Below, in pieces: positions 53,301 to 60,633 of a DNA stretch of 64,000 nt (position 1 is its first letter; each line of letters starts with the position of its first letter). The DNA comes from Sideroxydans sp. (GTDB taxonomy: Bacteria > Pseudomonadota > Gammaproteobacteria > Burkholderiales > Gallionellaceae): NCBI GenBank assembly GCA_016124455.1, contig WGNQ01000016.1:62001-126000 (forward strand). Direction: 5' to 3'. The translations under genes were made by a program, and so were the position numbers. Below the pieces are notes generated by a model, which worked only from the letters and a program-made list of their open reading frames with translations, was not told where the DNA came from and did not search any database.

Positions 53301-53498
53301 GCGGAAGTCCCTGTCGTGCACAAAAATCGGGTCGTCCACCGCATCCAGAACCGTCTCCCATTCCTGATGCGCACGCTCAATTTTCTGGACGCTTGCCTGA
53401 TGCTCGGCTTCCTGGCGTGCAAGACGTGCTTCGGCTTTGGCCAGCGCATGTTGCGCCGCCTCCAGTCCGCGTTGCAGCTTTTCAAGTGCGTCGCTCAT
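50379..53498 (-). CDS. Five-PAS, GAF, HD-GYP c-di-GMP phosphodiesterase-type sensor
   Basis: 1039 residues. After an N-terminal coiled coil (about 1-45) come five PAS domains (roughly 45-155, 170-285, 295-410, 420-540 and 550-660), a GAF domain (about 680-830) and an HD-GYP domain (about 845-1030). The HD-GYP core keeps YTAGHQRRV, IIHDLGKIHIP, RTHPQDGYEIL, QHHERMDGSGYPQGL and IIAVADVVDAM, so c-di-GMP hydrolysis is expected. PAS 2 and PAS 5 are near-identical at their starts (FRTLLDNSSDAIEVLD, FRTLLDNSSDGIEVID). It is the 5'-most of the three genes and lies 43 bases before the next. Confidence 0.93.
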   Translation of the reverse strand: MSDALEKLQRGLEAAQHALAKAEARLARQEAEHQASVQKIERAHQEWETVLDAVDDPIFVHDRDFRILRCNKAYQQRAGMPFEQIIGQPYFEVFPLTHVPLPNCRRTVEQSVEAEDDEMQVGDRAYRSRAYSVTDKQGAYLYSVHALEDITERQHTEEYLLLFRTLLDNSSDAIEVLDPATSGFLDVNETECRELGYSREELLSMTIENVDPTFTPELKKAIVGQVRQSGSMQLESVHRRKDGSTFPVEVSTKLVELDRPYVLNIVRNITERKQVESLLHDSTERLRAIFDGALDGIGLVEVESQRLSAGNLAMCRMLGYSPEEFAQLSVKDLHPQQDLPYVFEQFGKQARGEIELARDMPMKRKDGSVFYADINTSAVSFGGKNYMVGMFRDITERKRTEAELRASELAYRTMAENLPGIAYRVFVREGGRMDFYNKMVAQVTGYTEDELDKGKVCSIEPLILDEDRPGVVVEVMRAVAEHRAFMVDYRLRHKNGDIRWLAEHGKPVFGEDGMPLYIDGVIFDVTERRQASENQRLFRTLLDNSSDGIEVIDLATLKFLDVNETECLSLGYSREELLSMRVMDLDPEFDEDAAAAMRRRIQQTGAARFESRHRRKDGSMFPVEISAKQVELDRHYLLSIVRDISDRKLYEETLARANRALRTLSASNMAVVQATSESGLLQAVTNIIVHEGGYRLAAVCYAEHDAQKRIVPMAWASTEAGYYLVQDVSWADTAQGQVPVARAIRGGTTQICRDIAGEPGYAGWKEAVQASGYVSNLALPLSIDGKTFGGLSIYSSRADAFDGEEVQFLEELANDLAYGVVNLRTRIEHEQHATILQESLEQSIQAIAGTVEARDPYTAGHQRRVSEVATAIAREMGLPEDRVNGIHLAAIIHDLGKIHIPAEILAKPGKLSDIELRLVRTHPQDGYEILKDVKFPWPIADIVLQHHERMDGSGYPQGLKGDQILLESRIIAVADVVDAMSTHRPYRSSLGAEVALDEIRSGRGSKYDAAVVDACLKLFTEQGFTFGGQKIACDLPRQA

Positions 53499-53637
53499 AA
53501 GCCCGCCTTCTCCGGATCAGTTCACGGTCAGCGCAATCTAAAAATGCCCCAGCAAGCCTGCATGCAAACTATACTCCCACAGTTGCCCGTTAAGCCAGTC
53601 GCAATCCATGCATGCAGTTTTCCCGCACGCATCATCC

Positions 53638-54258
53638 TCAGGCTACATACAACAGGATAGCGAAATAATGCAGGGCACTGCCGGCCAGCACGAACAAGTG
53701 CCAGATGCCGTGCCAGTGCGCAAACTTTTCATCGTGAAAATAGAAGATGGTGCCGACGGTATAGGCAATGCCGCCTGCCGCGATCCAGGCAAAACCCGCC
53801 CAGGACAAGGTGGCCGCCAACGGCGCAACGGCGACCACGGCAATCCAGCCCATAAGGATGTATATCACCAGCGATGCTGCCCGCGTTTTCCGGACCAGCC
53901 ATATTTCCTGCAATATCCCGACCAGTGCCAGCCCCCAGACCACGCCGAACAACGACCACCCCCATGCCCCGCGCAAACTGACCAGCGCAAATGGCGTATA
54001 GGTACCGGCAATCAGCAGGTAAATGGAATTGTGGTCGAGCATGCGCAGGATTCTCTTGGCCTTGCCCTGCCTGGCGTTGTGGTACAGCGTGGAAGAGCTG
54101 TACATCAGCACCAGTGTCGCGCCGTAGATCGAGAAACTGACGACTTTCCACGCATCGCCGCCGAGCGCAGCCAGTACGATAAGCACCGCACTGCCGCCCA
54201 ATGCCAATAACGAACCGACCAGATGGGTGTAGGTATTGAGTTTCTCGCCGTGTTCCAT
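53638..54258 (-). CDS. Hemolysin III / PAQR-family membrane protein
   Basis: 206 residues, seven membrane helices. Family signatures are SSTLYHNARQGKAKR, LDHNSIYLLIAGTYTPFAL and the C-terminal HGIWHLFVLAGSALHYFAIL, whose His and Ser/Asp residues bind zinc in PAQR proteins. Members include bacterial YqfA/HlyIII, implicated in membrane lipid homeostasis; a hydrolase (ceramidase-like) activity is inferred from the fold only. A long stem-loop (54268-54341) lies in its leader, with the ribosome-binding site next to its 3' arm. Confidence 0.9.
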   Translation of the reverse strand: MEHGEKLNTYTHLVGSLLALGGSAVLIVLAALGGDAWKVVSFSIYGATLVLMYSSSTLYHNARQGKAKRILRMLDHNSIYLLIAGTYTPFALVSLRGAWGWSLFGVVWGLALVGILQEIWLVRKTRAASLVIYILMGWIAVVAVAPLAATLSWAGFAWIAAGGIAYTVGTIFYFHDEKFAHWHGIWHLFVLAGSALHYFAILLYVA

Positions 54259-54267
54259 CGAATTTCA

Positions 54268-54341
54268 CCCGCTACGGAGTTGGCTGACGCAAAGCACGTG
54301 CGCTACGAACACTACCGCAACCAACTCCCCTGTAGCGCGGG
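54268..54341 (-). promoter_or_regulatory. Long structured leader between hupE and the hemolysin III gene
   Basis: Read on the minus strand, CGCTAC and GGAGTTGG (54337-54321, with a 3-base bulge) pair perfectly with CCAACTCC and GTAGCG (54283-54270). This gives 14 base pairs around a 37-base apical region. The 3' arm runs into GGGTG, the only ribosome-binding site seen before the hemolysin III start at 54258. There is no T tract, so it is not a simple terminator of the hydrogenase operon. Confidence 0.5.
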
Positions 54342-54377
54342 ATTTCCGGATACACGCCTGGACACTTCCTCCGTTGC

Positions 54378-54959
54378 TTAGCCGGCGGCCAGCAGATAAG
54401 CGCCGCTCGCGGCAATCGCAACCCCCAGCGCCCTGGCCAGCACGGCATGACGCTTCTGTGTCGCGATACCGACGGCAATTCCGCCCAGATGCAGGGTCGC
54501 CGTCGCGGCGAGAAAGCCCAGCGCATAGGCGAGTGGTGCAGCGGATTCAGGCAACTCAAGGCCATGTGCGTAACCATGCAGCAGGCCGAACAGCGCGGTG
54601 ATCGCCACGCTCAGGATGACCGGCAGCCGCAGCGAAAGTGCCGTCAGCAAACCCAGTGCCAGCACCGAAGCGGCAATGCCCGCCTCGACCAGCGGCAGCG
54701 CCTGCCAGTGCATGGCAACGCCTGCACCGGCGGCAAGCATGCTCATGAAGGTGACCGGCAGCAGCCATACCTTGCGCCCGCCGCCCTGTGCCGCCCACAG
54801 GCCCACCGCCACCATCGCCAGCAGGTGGTCAAGCCCCGAGAATGGATGCATCAGTCCTGCCGCCAGGCCGGACACATCGTGCCCCGGATGGGCGAATGCA
54901 CTGCTGCTGGCCGCCAATAACAGGCATGACGCCAGGAATTTTGCGAACGGGTTACGCAT
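54378..54959 (-). CDS. hupE: HupE/UreJ family nickel/metal transporter-like protein
   Basis: 193 residues from the ATG at 54959 (AAGGAG upstream), where the frame opens farther back within hynL. A signal peptide (about 1-22) ends SSAFA; the mature chain begins HPGHDVSGLAAGLMHPFSGLDHLLAM, the HupE hallmark with nickel-binding histidines. Six helices follow, with LFGLLHGYAHGLELP in the centre. It likely imports Ni2+ for the hydrogenases. Last gene of the minus-strand hydrogenase operon, 20 bases after hynL. Confidence 0.92.
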   Translation of the reverse strand: MRNPFAKFLASCLLLAASSSAFAHPGHDVSGLAAGLMHPFSGLDHLLAMVAVGLWAAQGGGRKVWLLPVTFMSMLAAGAGVAMHWQALPLVEAGIAASVLALGLLTALSLRLPVILSVAITALFGLLHGYAHGLELPESAAPLAYALGFLAATATLHLGGIAVGIATQKRHAVLARALGVAIAASGAYLLAAG

Positions 54960-54979
54960 ATCGTTTCTCCTTGGATGTG

Positions 54980-56755
54980 TTACCTGATTTTGACCTTGAC
55001 CAGCTCTTCGCCGTCCGGGTCGGTGACGTGCACCGCGCAGGCGATGCACGGGTCAAAGCTGTGGATGGTGCGCAGGATTTCGATGGGCTGCATCGGATCG
55101 TGCAGCTGATGACCCTTCAGCGCGGCTTCGTAGGGGCCCTCCTGTCCTTGCGCGTCGCGTGGCCCGGCATTCCAGGTACTCGGCACCACCGCCTGGTAGT
55201 TGTCGATCTTGCCGTTCTTGATCACGATCCAGTGTGCCAGTGCGCCGCGCGGCGCCTCCATGAAACCCGCCCCCTTTGCCGTGGCCGGCCAGCTGGAGGG
55301 ATCCCACAGCCGGTCGTTGTGGGTTTTCACGTCGCCGGCCTTGATATTGGCGATCAGGTTGTCGTACCAGCCCTGCATCGCATCGGCGATCACCTTGGTT
55401 TCCAGCGTGCGTGCCGCCGTCCTGCCCAGCGTGGAATACAGTGCGGTCACCGGCACATCGAGTTTGTGCAGCGTCATGTTCACCAGTTCCCTGGTCTGCG
55501 CATGCCCTTTTGCATACAGCATCAGCACGCGTGCCAGCGGCCCGACTTCCATCGGCTTGCCCTGCCAGCGCGGCGACTTGAGCCAGGAATACGAAGCATC
55601 GGTATCAAGGTTGGCATAGGGCGGCTTGGGGCCGGTGTAGTGCAGCTCGGTCTCGCCCTGGTATGGATGCAGGCCTTTGTCCTTTCCCATGCTGTAGTCG
55701 TACCACGAATGCGAGACGAATTCCTGGATTTCGTTTTCGGCATTGAGGTCCACCGGATGGATGGTGGACAAGTCGCGATTGAGGATGGCGCCGGAGGGGA
55801 TCAGGTAGCTGGCCGGGTCGCTCATGCCTTTTTCCGGGAAGTCGCCGTAGGTCATGAAATTGCCGATGCCCTCGCCCTGCGCCGCCCAGTCCTTGTAAAA
55901 GCCGGCAATGGCCAGCGTATCCGGCACATACACCTGGTCGACGAAATCGCGCATCTGCCTGATGATGTCCTGCACCTTGGACAGGCCCACCATGTTGAGC
56001 GAGGTCGCGCCATCGCCGCCGCGGAAATGCGGGCTGCCGCTGCCATGCCCCTGATGTTCGGAATGGATGCTGATCGCGCACGGCACGCCGCCGACCACGA
56101 AATTCGGGTGCGGATTCTTGCCGCCGAAAATCGCATGCAGCTTGGCGACATCGCGCTGCCATGCGAGCGCGTCGAGGTAATGCGCCACCGCCATCAGGTT
56201 CGCTTCCGGCGGCAGTTTGTAAGCCGGATGCCCCCAGTAACCATTGGCAAAAATACCGAGCTGGCCGCCCTCGACAAAGGTTTTCACGCGCTTCTGCACA
56301 TCGGCGAAATAGCCAGGCGAAGACTTCGGATAGGACGGGCTGACCATTTGTGCCAATTCCGAGGTCGCCTTGGGATCGGCCTTCAGCGCCGACACCACGT
56401 CCACCCAGTCCAGCGCGTGCAGGTGGTAGAAATGCATAACATGGTCGTGCACATATTGTGCGGCGATCATCAGGTTGCGGATCAGTTGCGCATTGGGCGG
56501 CACTTCGTATTTCAGCGCATCCTCCACGGCCCGTACCGAAGCGATGCCATGCACCAGCGTACATACGCCGCAGATGCGCTGGGCAAATGCCCAGGCGTCG
56601 CGCGGATCGCGGCCCCTGAGAATGATCTCGATACCGCGCACCATGGTGCCGGCACTGGAGGCGCGCGTAATGCGATTAGCGGCATCGGTTTCCGCCTCGA
56701 TGCGCAAATGGCCTTCGATGCGGGTAATCGGATCGACTACGATGGTTTGCGTCAT
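54980..56755 (-). CDS. hynL: Periplasmic [NiFe] hydrogenase large subunit (Isp-type, group 1e-like)
   Basis: 591 residues. The catalytic subunit of an H2-uptake enzyme. Nickel ligands lie in RICGVCTLVHG (about residue 62) and DPCIACAVH (Cys570/Cys573). HynD-type protease should cut after His576, removing VTDPDGEELVKVKIR. The N-terminal DPITRIEGHLRIE signature is complete. It has no signal peptide and should be co-exported with HynS through Tat. The GAGGAA ribosome-binding site lies 7 bases before the ATG. It is separated from hynS by three genes, isp1, isp2 and the 148-residue gene. Confidence 0.96.
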   Translation of the reverse strand: MTQTIVVDPITRIEGHLRIEAETDAANRITRASSAGTMVRGIEIILRGRDPRDAWAFAQRICGVCTLVHGIASVRAVEDALKYEVPPNAQLIRNLMIAAQYVHDHVMHFYHLHALDWVDVVSALKADPKATSELAQMVSPSYPKSSPGYFADVQKRVKTFVEGGQLGIFANGYWGHPAYKLPPEANLMAVAHYLDALAWQRDVAKLHAIFGGKNPHPNFVVGGVPCAISIHSEHQGHGSGSPHFRGGDGATSLNMVGLSKVQDIIRQMRDFVDQVYVPDTLAIAGFYKDWAAQGEGIGNFMTYGDFPEKGMSDPASYLIPSGAILNRDLSTIHPVDLNAENEIQEFVSHSWYDYSMGKDKGLHPYQGETELHYTGPKPPYANLDTDASYSWLKSPRWQGKPMEVGPLARVLMLYAKGHAQTRELVNMTLHKLDVPVTALYSTLGRTAARTLETKVIADAMQGWYDNLIANIKAGDVKTHNDRLWDPSSWPATAKGAGFMEAPRGALAHWIVIKNGKIDNYQAVVPSTWNAGPRDAQGQEGPYEAALKGHQLHDPMQPIEILRTIHSFDPCIACAVHVTDPDGEELVKVKIR

Positions 56756-56765
56756 GTCGTGTTCC

Positions 56766-57212
56766 TCAAATGTTCAAGAATTCCGCGAGCATGCGGTATT
56801 GCGCCGCCGCCTCGGTATTGTCGGTACCGTTGCCGGTGGCGATGCGCTCGCAAGTACGCGCCATGCGTGCGTGCATGGCGGCATCCCATGCCGGGTTGCC
56901 GCCCGGCTCGGCGGGCTTGAGGCAGGCCAGCGCCGCCTGCGCCACAAAGTGGCCGGCCTGGCTGCTCCAGTCGCACTCGTGGCCGCACTGGGTAAAACTG
57001 TCCACGCTGGCTTTTTTCGCCGACTGAAGCGCGGCGGCCAGCTCATCCTCGGTCATGTCTGTGCGCCTGGCCGAATTGATCGCACTCTTCACCCTGGCAT
57101 CCTGGCTCAGCGTCAGCACATTTTCGGCAAAACGTGCCGCAATCAGGCGCTGTCCGGCACGGGAAAGATCGCCCAACGCCGTCTTGAAATCATTGTCGTT
57201 ATCGATGGCCAT
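56766..57212 (-). CDS. Unknown 148-residue protein encoded between isp2 and hynL
   Basis: The ATG at 57212 is chosen because AAGGAG lies seven bases upstream; ATG at 57218 overlaps the isp2 stop (ATGA) but leaves only one base after the Shine-Dalgarno. The protein is mostly helical, starting MAIDNDNDFKTALGDLSRAG. It contains a Cys/His group, QCGHECDWSSQAGH (about 78-91), plus two more cysteines (ACLKP, RTCERIA), which could bind metal. No signal peptide and no membrane segment. Its place inside a hydrogenase operon suggests a role in assembly of this enzyme. I do not recognise a family. Confidence 0.7.
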   Translation of the reverse strand: MAIDNDNDFKTALGDLSRAGQRLIAARFAENVLTLSQDARVKSAINSARRTDMTEDELAAALQSAKKASVDSFTQCGHECDWSSQAGHFVAQAALACLKPAEPGGNPAWDAAMHARMARTCERIATGNGTDNTEAAAQYRMLAEFLNI

Positions 57213-57214
57213 CG

Positions 57215-58477
57215 TCATTCTCCTTCAGTCAGGTGATCGGCGATCATCTCGGTCAGCCCCACCACCGGGATGTCCATCTGGTAATGCTCCAGCCCCTCTT
57301 CCAGCACGATGCGACAATTGGCACAGGCGGTAACCAGGGTTTTGGCACCCGTTTCCTCAAGTTGCGCTTTCTTGACCTTGAACGCCTGCAGGCGCAACGG
57401 CTCGGCTTCTTCGATGGCGCTCACGCCGCCCCCGCCGCCGCAGCACCAGTTCATCTTGCCGTGATCGCCGGTTTCCACGTAGTTCTTCGCCACCATATTG
57501 AGCAGCTTGCGTGGCTGCTCCAGCACGCCGCCGCGTCGCACCAGCTGGCAGGGATCGTGGAAGGTAAGCAGCACGTCCTCGAAACCTGCGGTCTTGAGCA
57601 ACCCTGCGTCGCGGAAACCGTCCAGCACTTCCAGAATATGCAGCACTTCGAAAGTATAGGGACGCCCGATCAGGTTGGGCCCCTCCCAGCGCAGCGCGGT
57701 GTAGGCATGTCCACATTCCGGGCTGATCACGGTCTTGACCTTGAGTTTTTCGGCACCATCGACGATGCGCTGCACCAGCACTTTCGCAATGTCGGAAACA
57801 CCGATCTGGATACCGCTATTGGTGGCTTCGAATGCTTCCGAGCACAGCGTCCAGCGCTTACCGGCCTGCTTCATGATCTTGGCGACCGCAGCCAGGTATT
57901 CGGGGAAGTTGATGATTTCCATCGATGACATCAGCACCATGTATTCCGCGCCTTCCACATCCAGCGGAATCTCGATGCCCGTGTCTTCCTGCACATGTTT
58001 CATCTGCGCCTTTACCGCCGGCAGGCGCACCCCCATCGGGCTGCCGATTTCCACCGCCCGCCTGGATGCGCCGATCAACCCTTCCGGCGCATGGCCGGCA
58101 GCGGCCATGCCTTCGCGCAGCTTGCGCACCATGTAGACCAGATCGTTGCCCACCGGACACACCAGCGAACAACGGCCGCACATGGTGCAACTGTCATAGA
58201 CCAGCGGCTTCCATTCAGCCAGCTCCTCGTCACGGACCGGCTTGGACAGCCTGAGCATTTTTCCCAGCCGACCGAGCAGGGTGTATTCCTGCCTGTATAC
58301 GCGGCGCAGCGGCTCCAGCTTGTGGATAGGCGTGTATTTCGGGTCGCCGGTTTCGGTGTAGAACAGGCAGGCTTCGGCGCACAGGCCGCAATGCACGCAG
58401 CTGTTGAAGTAGCTGGCGATGGGCGCGTCGATGACTTCCTTGAGGACGCTGATTCCTTTTTCGAGCGAGGCTGTCAT
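57215..58477 (-). CDS. isp2: Isp2: HdrD/HdrB-like Fe-S protein of Isp-type hydrogenase
   Basis: 420 residues. Two ferredoxin-type motifs come first, CVHCGLCAEAC (about 27-37) and CTMCGRCSLVCP (about 97-108). Two cysteine-rich CCG domains of the heterodisulfide reductase type follow: SPECGHAYTA, HDPCQLVRRG, NWCCGGGGG and TACANCRIVLEEG. It resembles heterodisulfide reductase catalytic subunits and GlpC. In Thiocapsa and Allochromatium, Isp2 links HynSL to membrane electron transport and sulfur metabolism. It is cytoplasmic and pairs with Isp1, whose gene it overlaps by 4 bases. Confidence 0.93.
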   Translation of the reverse strand: MTASLEKGISVLKEVIDAPIASYFNSCVHCGLCAEACLFYTETGDPKYTPIHKLEPLRRVYRQEYTLLGRLGKMLRLSKPVRDEELAEWKPLVYDSCTMCGRCSLVCPVGNDLVYMVRKLREGMAAAGHAPEGLIGASRRAVEIGSPMGVRLPAVKAQMKHVQEDTGIEIPLDVEGAEYMVLMSSMEIINFPEYLAAVAKIMKQAGKRWTLCSEAFEATNSGIQIGVSDIAKVLVQRIVDGAEKLKVKTVISPECGHAYTALRWEGPNLIGRPYTFEVLHILEVLDGFRDAGLLKTAGFEDVLLTFHDPCQLVRRGGVLEQPRKLLNMVAKNYVETGDHGKMNWCCGGGGGVSAIEEAEPLRLQAFKVKKAQLEETGAKTLVTACANCRIVLEEGLEHYQMDIPVVGLTEMIADHLTEGE

Positions 58478-59133
58478 GACGATACTCCTTTGCGAGCATT
58501 CACATCGCCGTTATACCAGCGCGACCCCCACAGCGTGAACGCGTGGATGAGCTTGGTGAAAGGCAGGAAGACCAGCAGCAATTCGACGCTGAGGATATGC
58601 AGCGCCAGCATAGCGGTATAGGGCAGCAGCAGATGCTTGGTGGCAAGATAACCGGTCAGCACCGGCAGAAAGGTCAACCCCCAGGCCGCATAGTCCTGAA
58701 AAGTAGAGAGGAAACGCTTGACCGGCTTGTTGATACGTTCCACCAGCACCAGCAGCATGGTCGCCAGCGTTACCACGGCCATGGCGTCGATGAACTGCGA
58801 GGGAAACCCCGGCCATGACAGTCCGGTCAGGCTCTGGATCAGCTTGATATGGGGGGCAAACAGGAAAACCACGACCACCAGCCCGACATGAAATACATAG
58901 CCCGCCACATAGCTGACTGCCGAGCGCTTGAACATGCCGGGCGGCGGCATGGAGCGCGTAAACATGGTGCGCAGTCCGGATGCGCCGGCGCGACGGCGGG
59001 GAGCGGAAAAATCCGGTTTGCGTCCCAGCGAATAGATCTCGAACAATCGCCACAGCGTACCCAGCACGAATATGCCGAGCGCGATATCCAGTCCGGTGCT
59101 GCGTACCCAGGTCAGAAACAGGTCTTGATCCAT
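58474..59133 (-). CDS. isp1: Isp1: cytochrome b-type membrane protein of Isp-type hydrogenase
   Basis: 219 residues from the ATG at 59133 (GGAG upstream); the open frame begins earlier but within hynS. Five or six membrane helices in the NarI/DsrM style, with candidate haem-ligand histidines in YVFHVGLVVVVF, LLALHILSVE and LIHAF. It should carry haem b and accept electrons from periplasmic HynS, handing them to quinone or to cytoplasmic Isp2. Its 3' end overlaps the isp2 start. Confidence 0.9.
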   Translation of the reverse strand: MDQDLFLTWVRSTGLDIALGIFVLGTLWRLFEIYSLGRKPDFSAPRRRAGASGLRTMFTRSMPPPGMFKRSAVSYVAGYVFHVGLVVVVFLFAPHIKLIQSLTGLSWPGFPSQFIDAMAVVTLATMLLVLVERINKPVKRFLSTFQDYAAWGLTFLPVLTGYLATKHLLLPYTAMLALHILSVELLLVFLPFTKLIHAFTLWGSRWYNGDVNARKGVSS

Positions 59134-59134
59134 A

Positions 59135-60220
59135 TCATTTCTCCAGGTCCGCGATGGTGGTCGTTGTGTGCGCCGATTTGGCGGCATCCTTCTTGGCACG
59201 GTTGGCCACGGATACGGCAACACCGACTGCCGCGCCCACTACCGCTGCATCGGTAGCCAGTTCCAGCGGACTGGCCGGCATCGACAGCGCACTGTAGAAA
59301 CTGCCGGCATCCCAGAAATGCGGCTCGGAACAGCCGATGCAGCCATGCCCGGACTCGATCGGGAAACTGGTGCCGCCGTTCCATTTCGTGGTAGCGCAGG
59401 CATTGTGCGTGGTCGGCCCCTTGCAGCCGAGCTCAAACAGGCACCAGCCGTTGCGCGCGCCCTCATCGTCAAAACTTTTGGCAAACTTGCCCTGGTCGTA
59501 GAATGGCCGCCGGTAGCAACGGTCGTGGATGGATTCGCCGTAGAAGGATTTCGGGCGGCCCAGGTTATCCAGCTCCGGCAGTTCACCAAAGGTCAGGTAA
59601 TGCGCGAGCACGCCGGTGATCACGACCGGGATCGGCGGACAGCCGGAGATGTTGACGATGGGTTTGTCGGTGATGATATCGGACACCGCCACCGCGCCGG
59701 TCGGGTTCGGCCTGGCGTTGGGAATGCCGCCGAATGCCGCGCAGGTGCCGACCGCAACGATGGCCGCCGCGCCTTTTGCCACCTCCTGCAGCAAGTCGAG
59801 GTTGGTGCGCCCGGCGATGGTGGAATAGACGCCGCCGTCGTTCATCGGGATCGAACCGTCCACCAGCAGCAGGTATTTGCCATAGAATTCCTTCATCGCG
59901 TCTTCGCGCGATTTTTCCGCACCGAAGCCGGAAGCTGCCTGCAATGTGTGGTGGTAATCCAGCGAGATCATGTCGAAGATCATGTTCTCCAGCGTCGGCG
60001 TATGCGAACGGGTAAGCGACTCAGTGCAGCCGGTGCATTCCTGGAATGACAGCCAGATCACCGACGGCCGCATGGCTTTGACCAGCGCCTCGGCAATCGC
60101 GCTTGCCGCACCCGGCGGCAGCGCCATCATCGTCGCCACGGCAGTACAGAATTTGAGGAATGCGCGGCGACTGATGCCTTGCTGCGCAAGACGTTCGCCC
60201 AGGGTATCGTGTTCGTTCAT
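59135..60220 (-). CDS. hynS: Periplasmic [NiFe] hydrogenase small subunit (Tat-exported)
   Basis: 361 residues from the ATG at 60220. A Tat signal has SRRAFLKFC (about 19-27). Three Fe-S clusters are expected: the proximal in ECTGCTES, GTCAAFGG and SGCPPIP; the distal and medial in DRCYRRPFYD, WCLFELGCKGPTTHNACATTKW and HGCIGCSEPHFWD. The proximal motif is CTGC, not the CTCC of oxygen-tolerant enzymes, so it is predicted to be oxygen-sensitive. A C-terminal Ala/Val-rich helix (about 318-340) anchors it to the membrane. It starts within the stop of the HupH-like gene. Confidence 0.96.
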   Translation of the reverse strand: MNEHDTLGERLAQQGISRRAFLKFCTAVATMMALPPGAASAIAEALVKAMRPSVIWLSFQECTGCTESLTRSHTPTLENMIFDMISLDYHHTLQAASGFGAEKSREDAMKEFYGKYLLLVDGSIPMNDGGVYSTIAGRTNLDLLQEVAKGAAAIVAVGTCAAFGGIPNARPNPTGAVAVSDIITDKPIVNISGCPPIPVVITGVLAHYLTFGELPELDNLGRPKSFYGESIHDRCYRRPFYDQGKFAKSFDDEGARNGWCLFELGCKGPTTHNACATTKWNGGTSFPIESGHGCIGCSEPHFWDAGSFYSALSMPASPLELATDAAVVGAAVGVAVSVANRAKKDAAKSAHTTTTIADLEK

Positions 60221-60633
60221 TGCTGCACCTCGTCGTTGAGTTGAGCGCGTAACAATTCCAGGCCGCCGGCTATATCTTCGGGCTGGCTCCTGATGATTGC
60301 GGGAATGTCGGTGATTTCCAGCATGTCGGCGACGATGTCGCCCTCGACGTTGTAATGCGTTACCCACCATACGCCGGGATAGCGCGTCTCGATCACTTCA
60401 CTGGGGCCGATGGCTTCGATGTGCGCGGACACTTCGCCCTGCCCCAGCAGCTGGCGTAATTGCTCGTATTCGCCCGGCGCGAACGGCAGGCTGTTGAGAT
60501 CGATGCTGCCGCTGGCACCGTCGCGCGCCAGCGTTTCCAGATGTGCGGCGATTTCCGCAAGCAGTGCACGCAGGCTGCCGACGGAATATCCGGTTTCCGC
60601 TTCGACCCTGATGGAGATATTGTGCAGACTCAT
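60217..60633 (-). CDS. HupH/HyaF-like hydrogenase expression protein
   Basis: 139 residues from the ATG at 60633, whose ATGA overlaps the protease stop. It matches the conserved C-terminal region of HupH/HyaF: LGQGEVSAHIEAIGPSEVIET and RYPGVWWVTHYN. Classical HupH is about 280 residues with two such parts, so this is a single-unit version. HupH assists maturation of the exported hydrogenase, probably small-subunit Fe-S cluster assembly. It lies between hynD-like protease and hynS. Confidence 0.85.
   Translation of the reverse strand: MSLHNISIRVEAETGYSVGSLRALLAEIAAHLETLARDGASGSIDLNSLPFAPGEYEQLRQLLGQGEVSAHIEAIGPSEVIETRYPGVWWVTHYNVEGDIVADMLEITDIPAIIRSQPEDIAGGLELLRAQLNDEVQQ

Noticed and set aside
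53564-53578. Possible sigma-54 promoter on the minus strand upstream of the HD-GYP gene
   Set aside because: The -12 part (TTTGC) and spacing are good, but the -24 part reads GGGAG instead of TGGCAC, so chance is likely.
51288-53660. 790-codon open frame opposite the HD-GYP sensor gene
   Set aside because: Antisense shadow; the minus-strand protein has all expected PAS, GAF and HD-GYP motifs.
54788-56920. 710-codon open frame opposite hynL
   Set aside because: Antisense shadow of the hydrogenase large subunit, with no recognisable domain.
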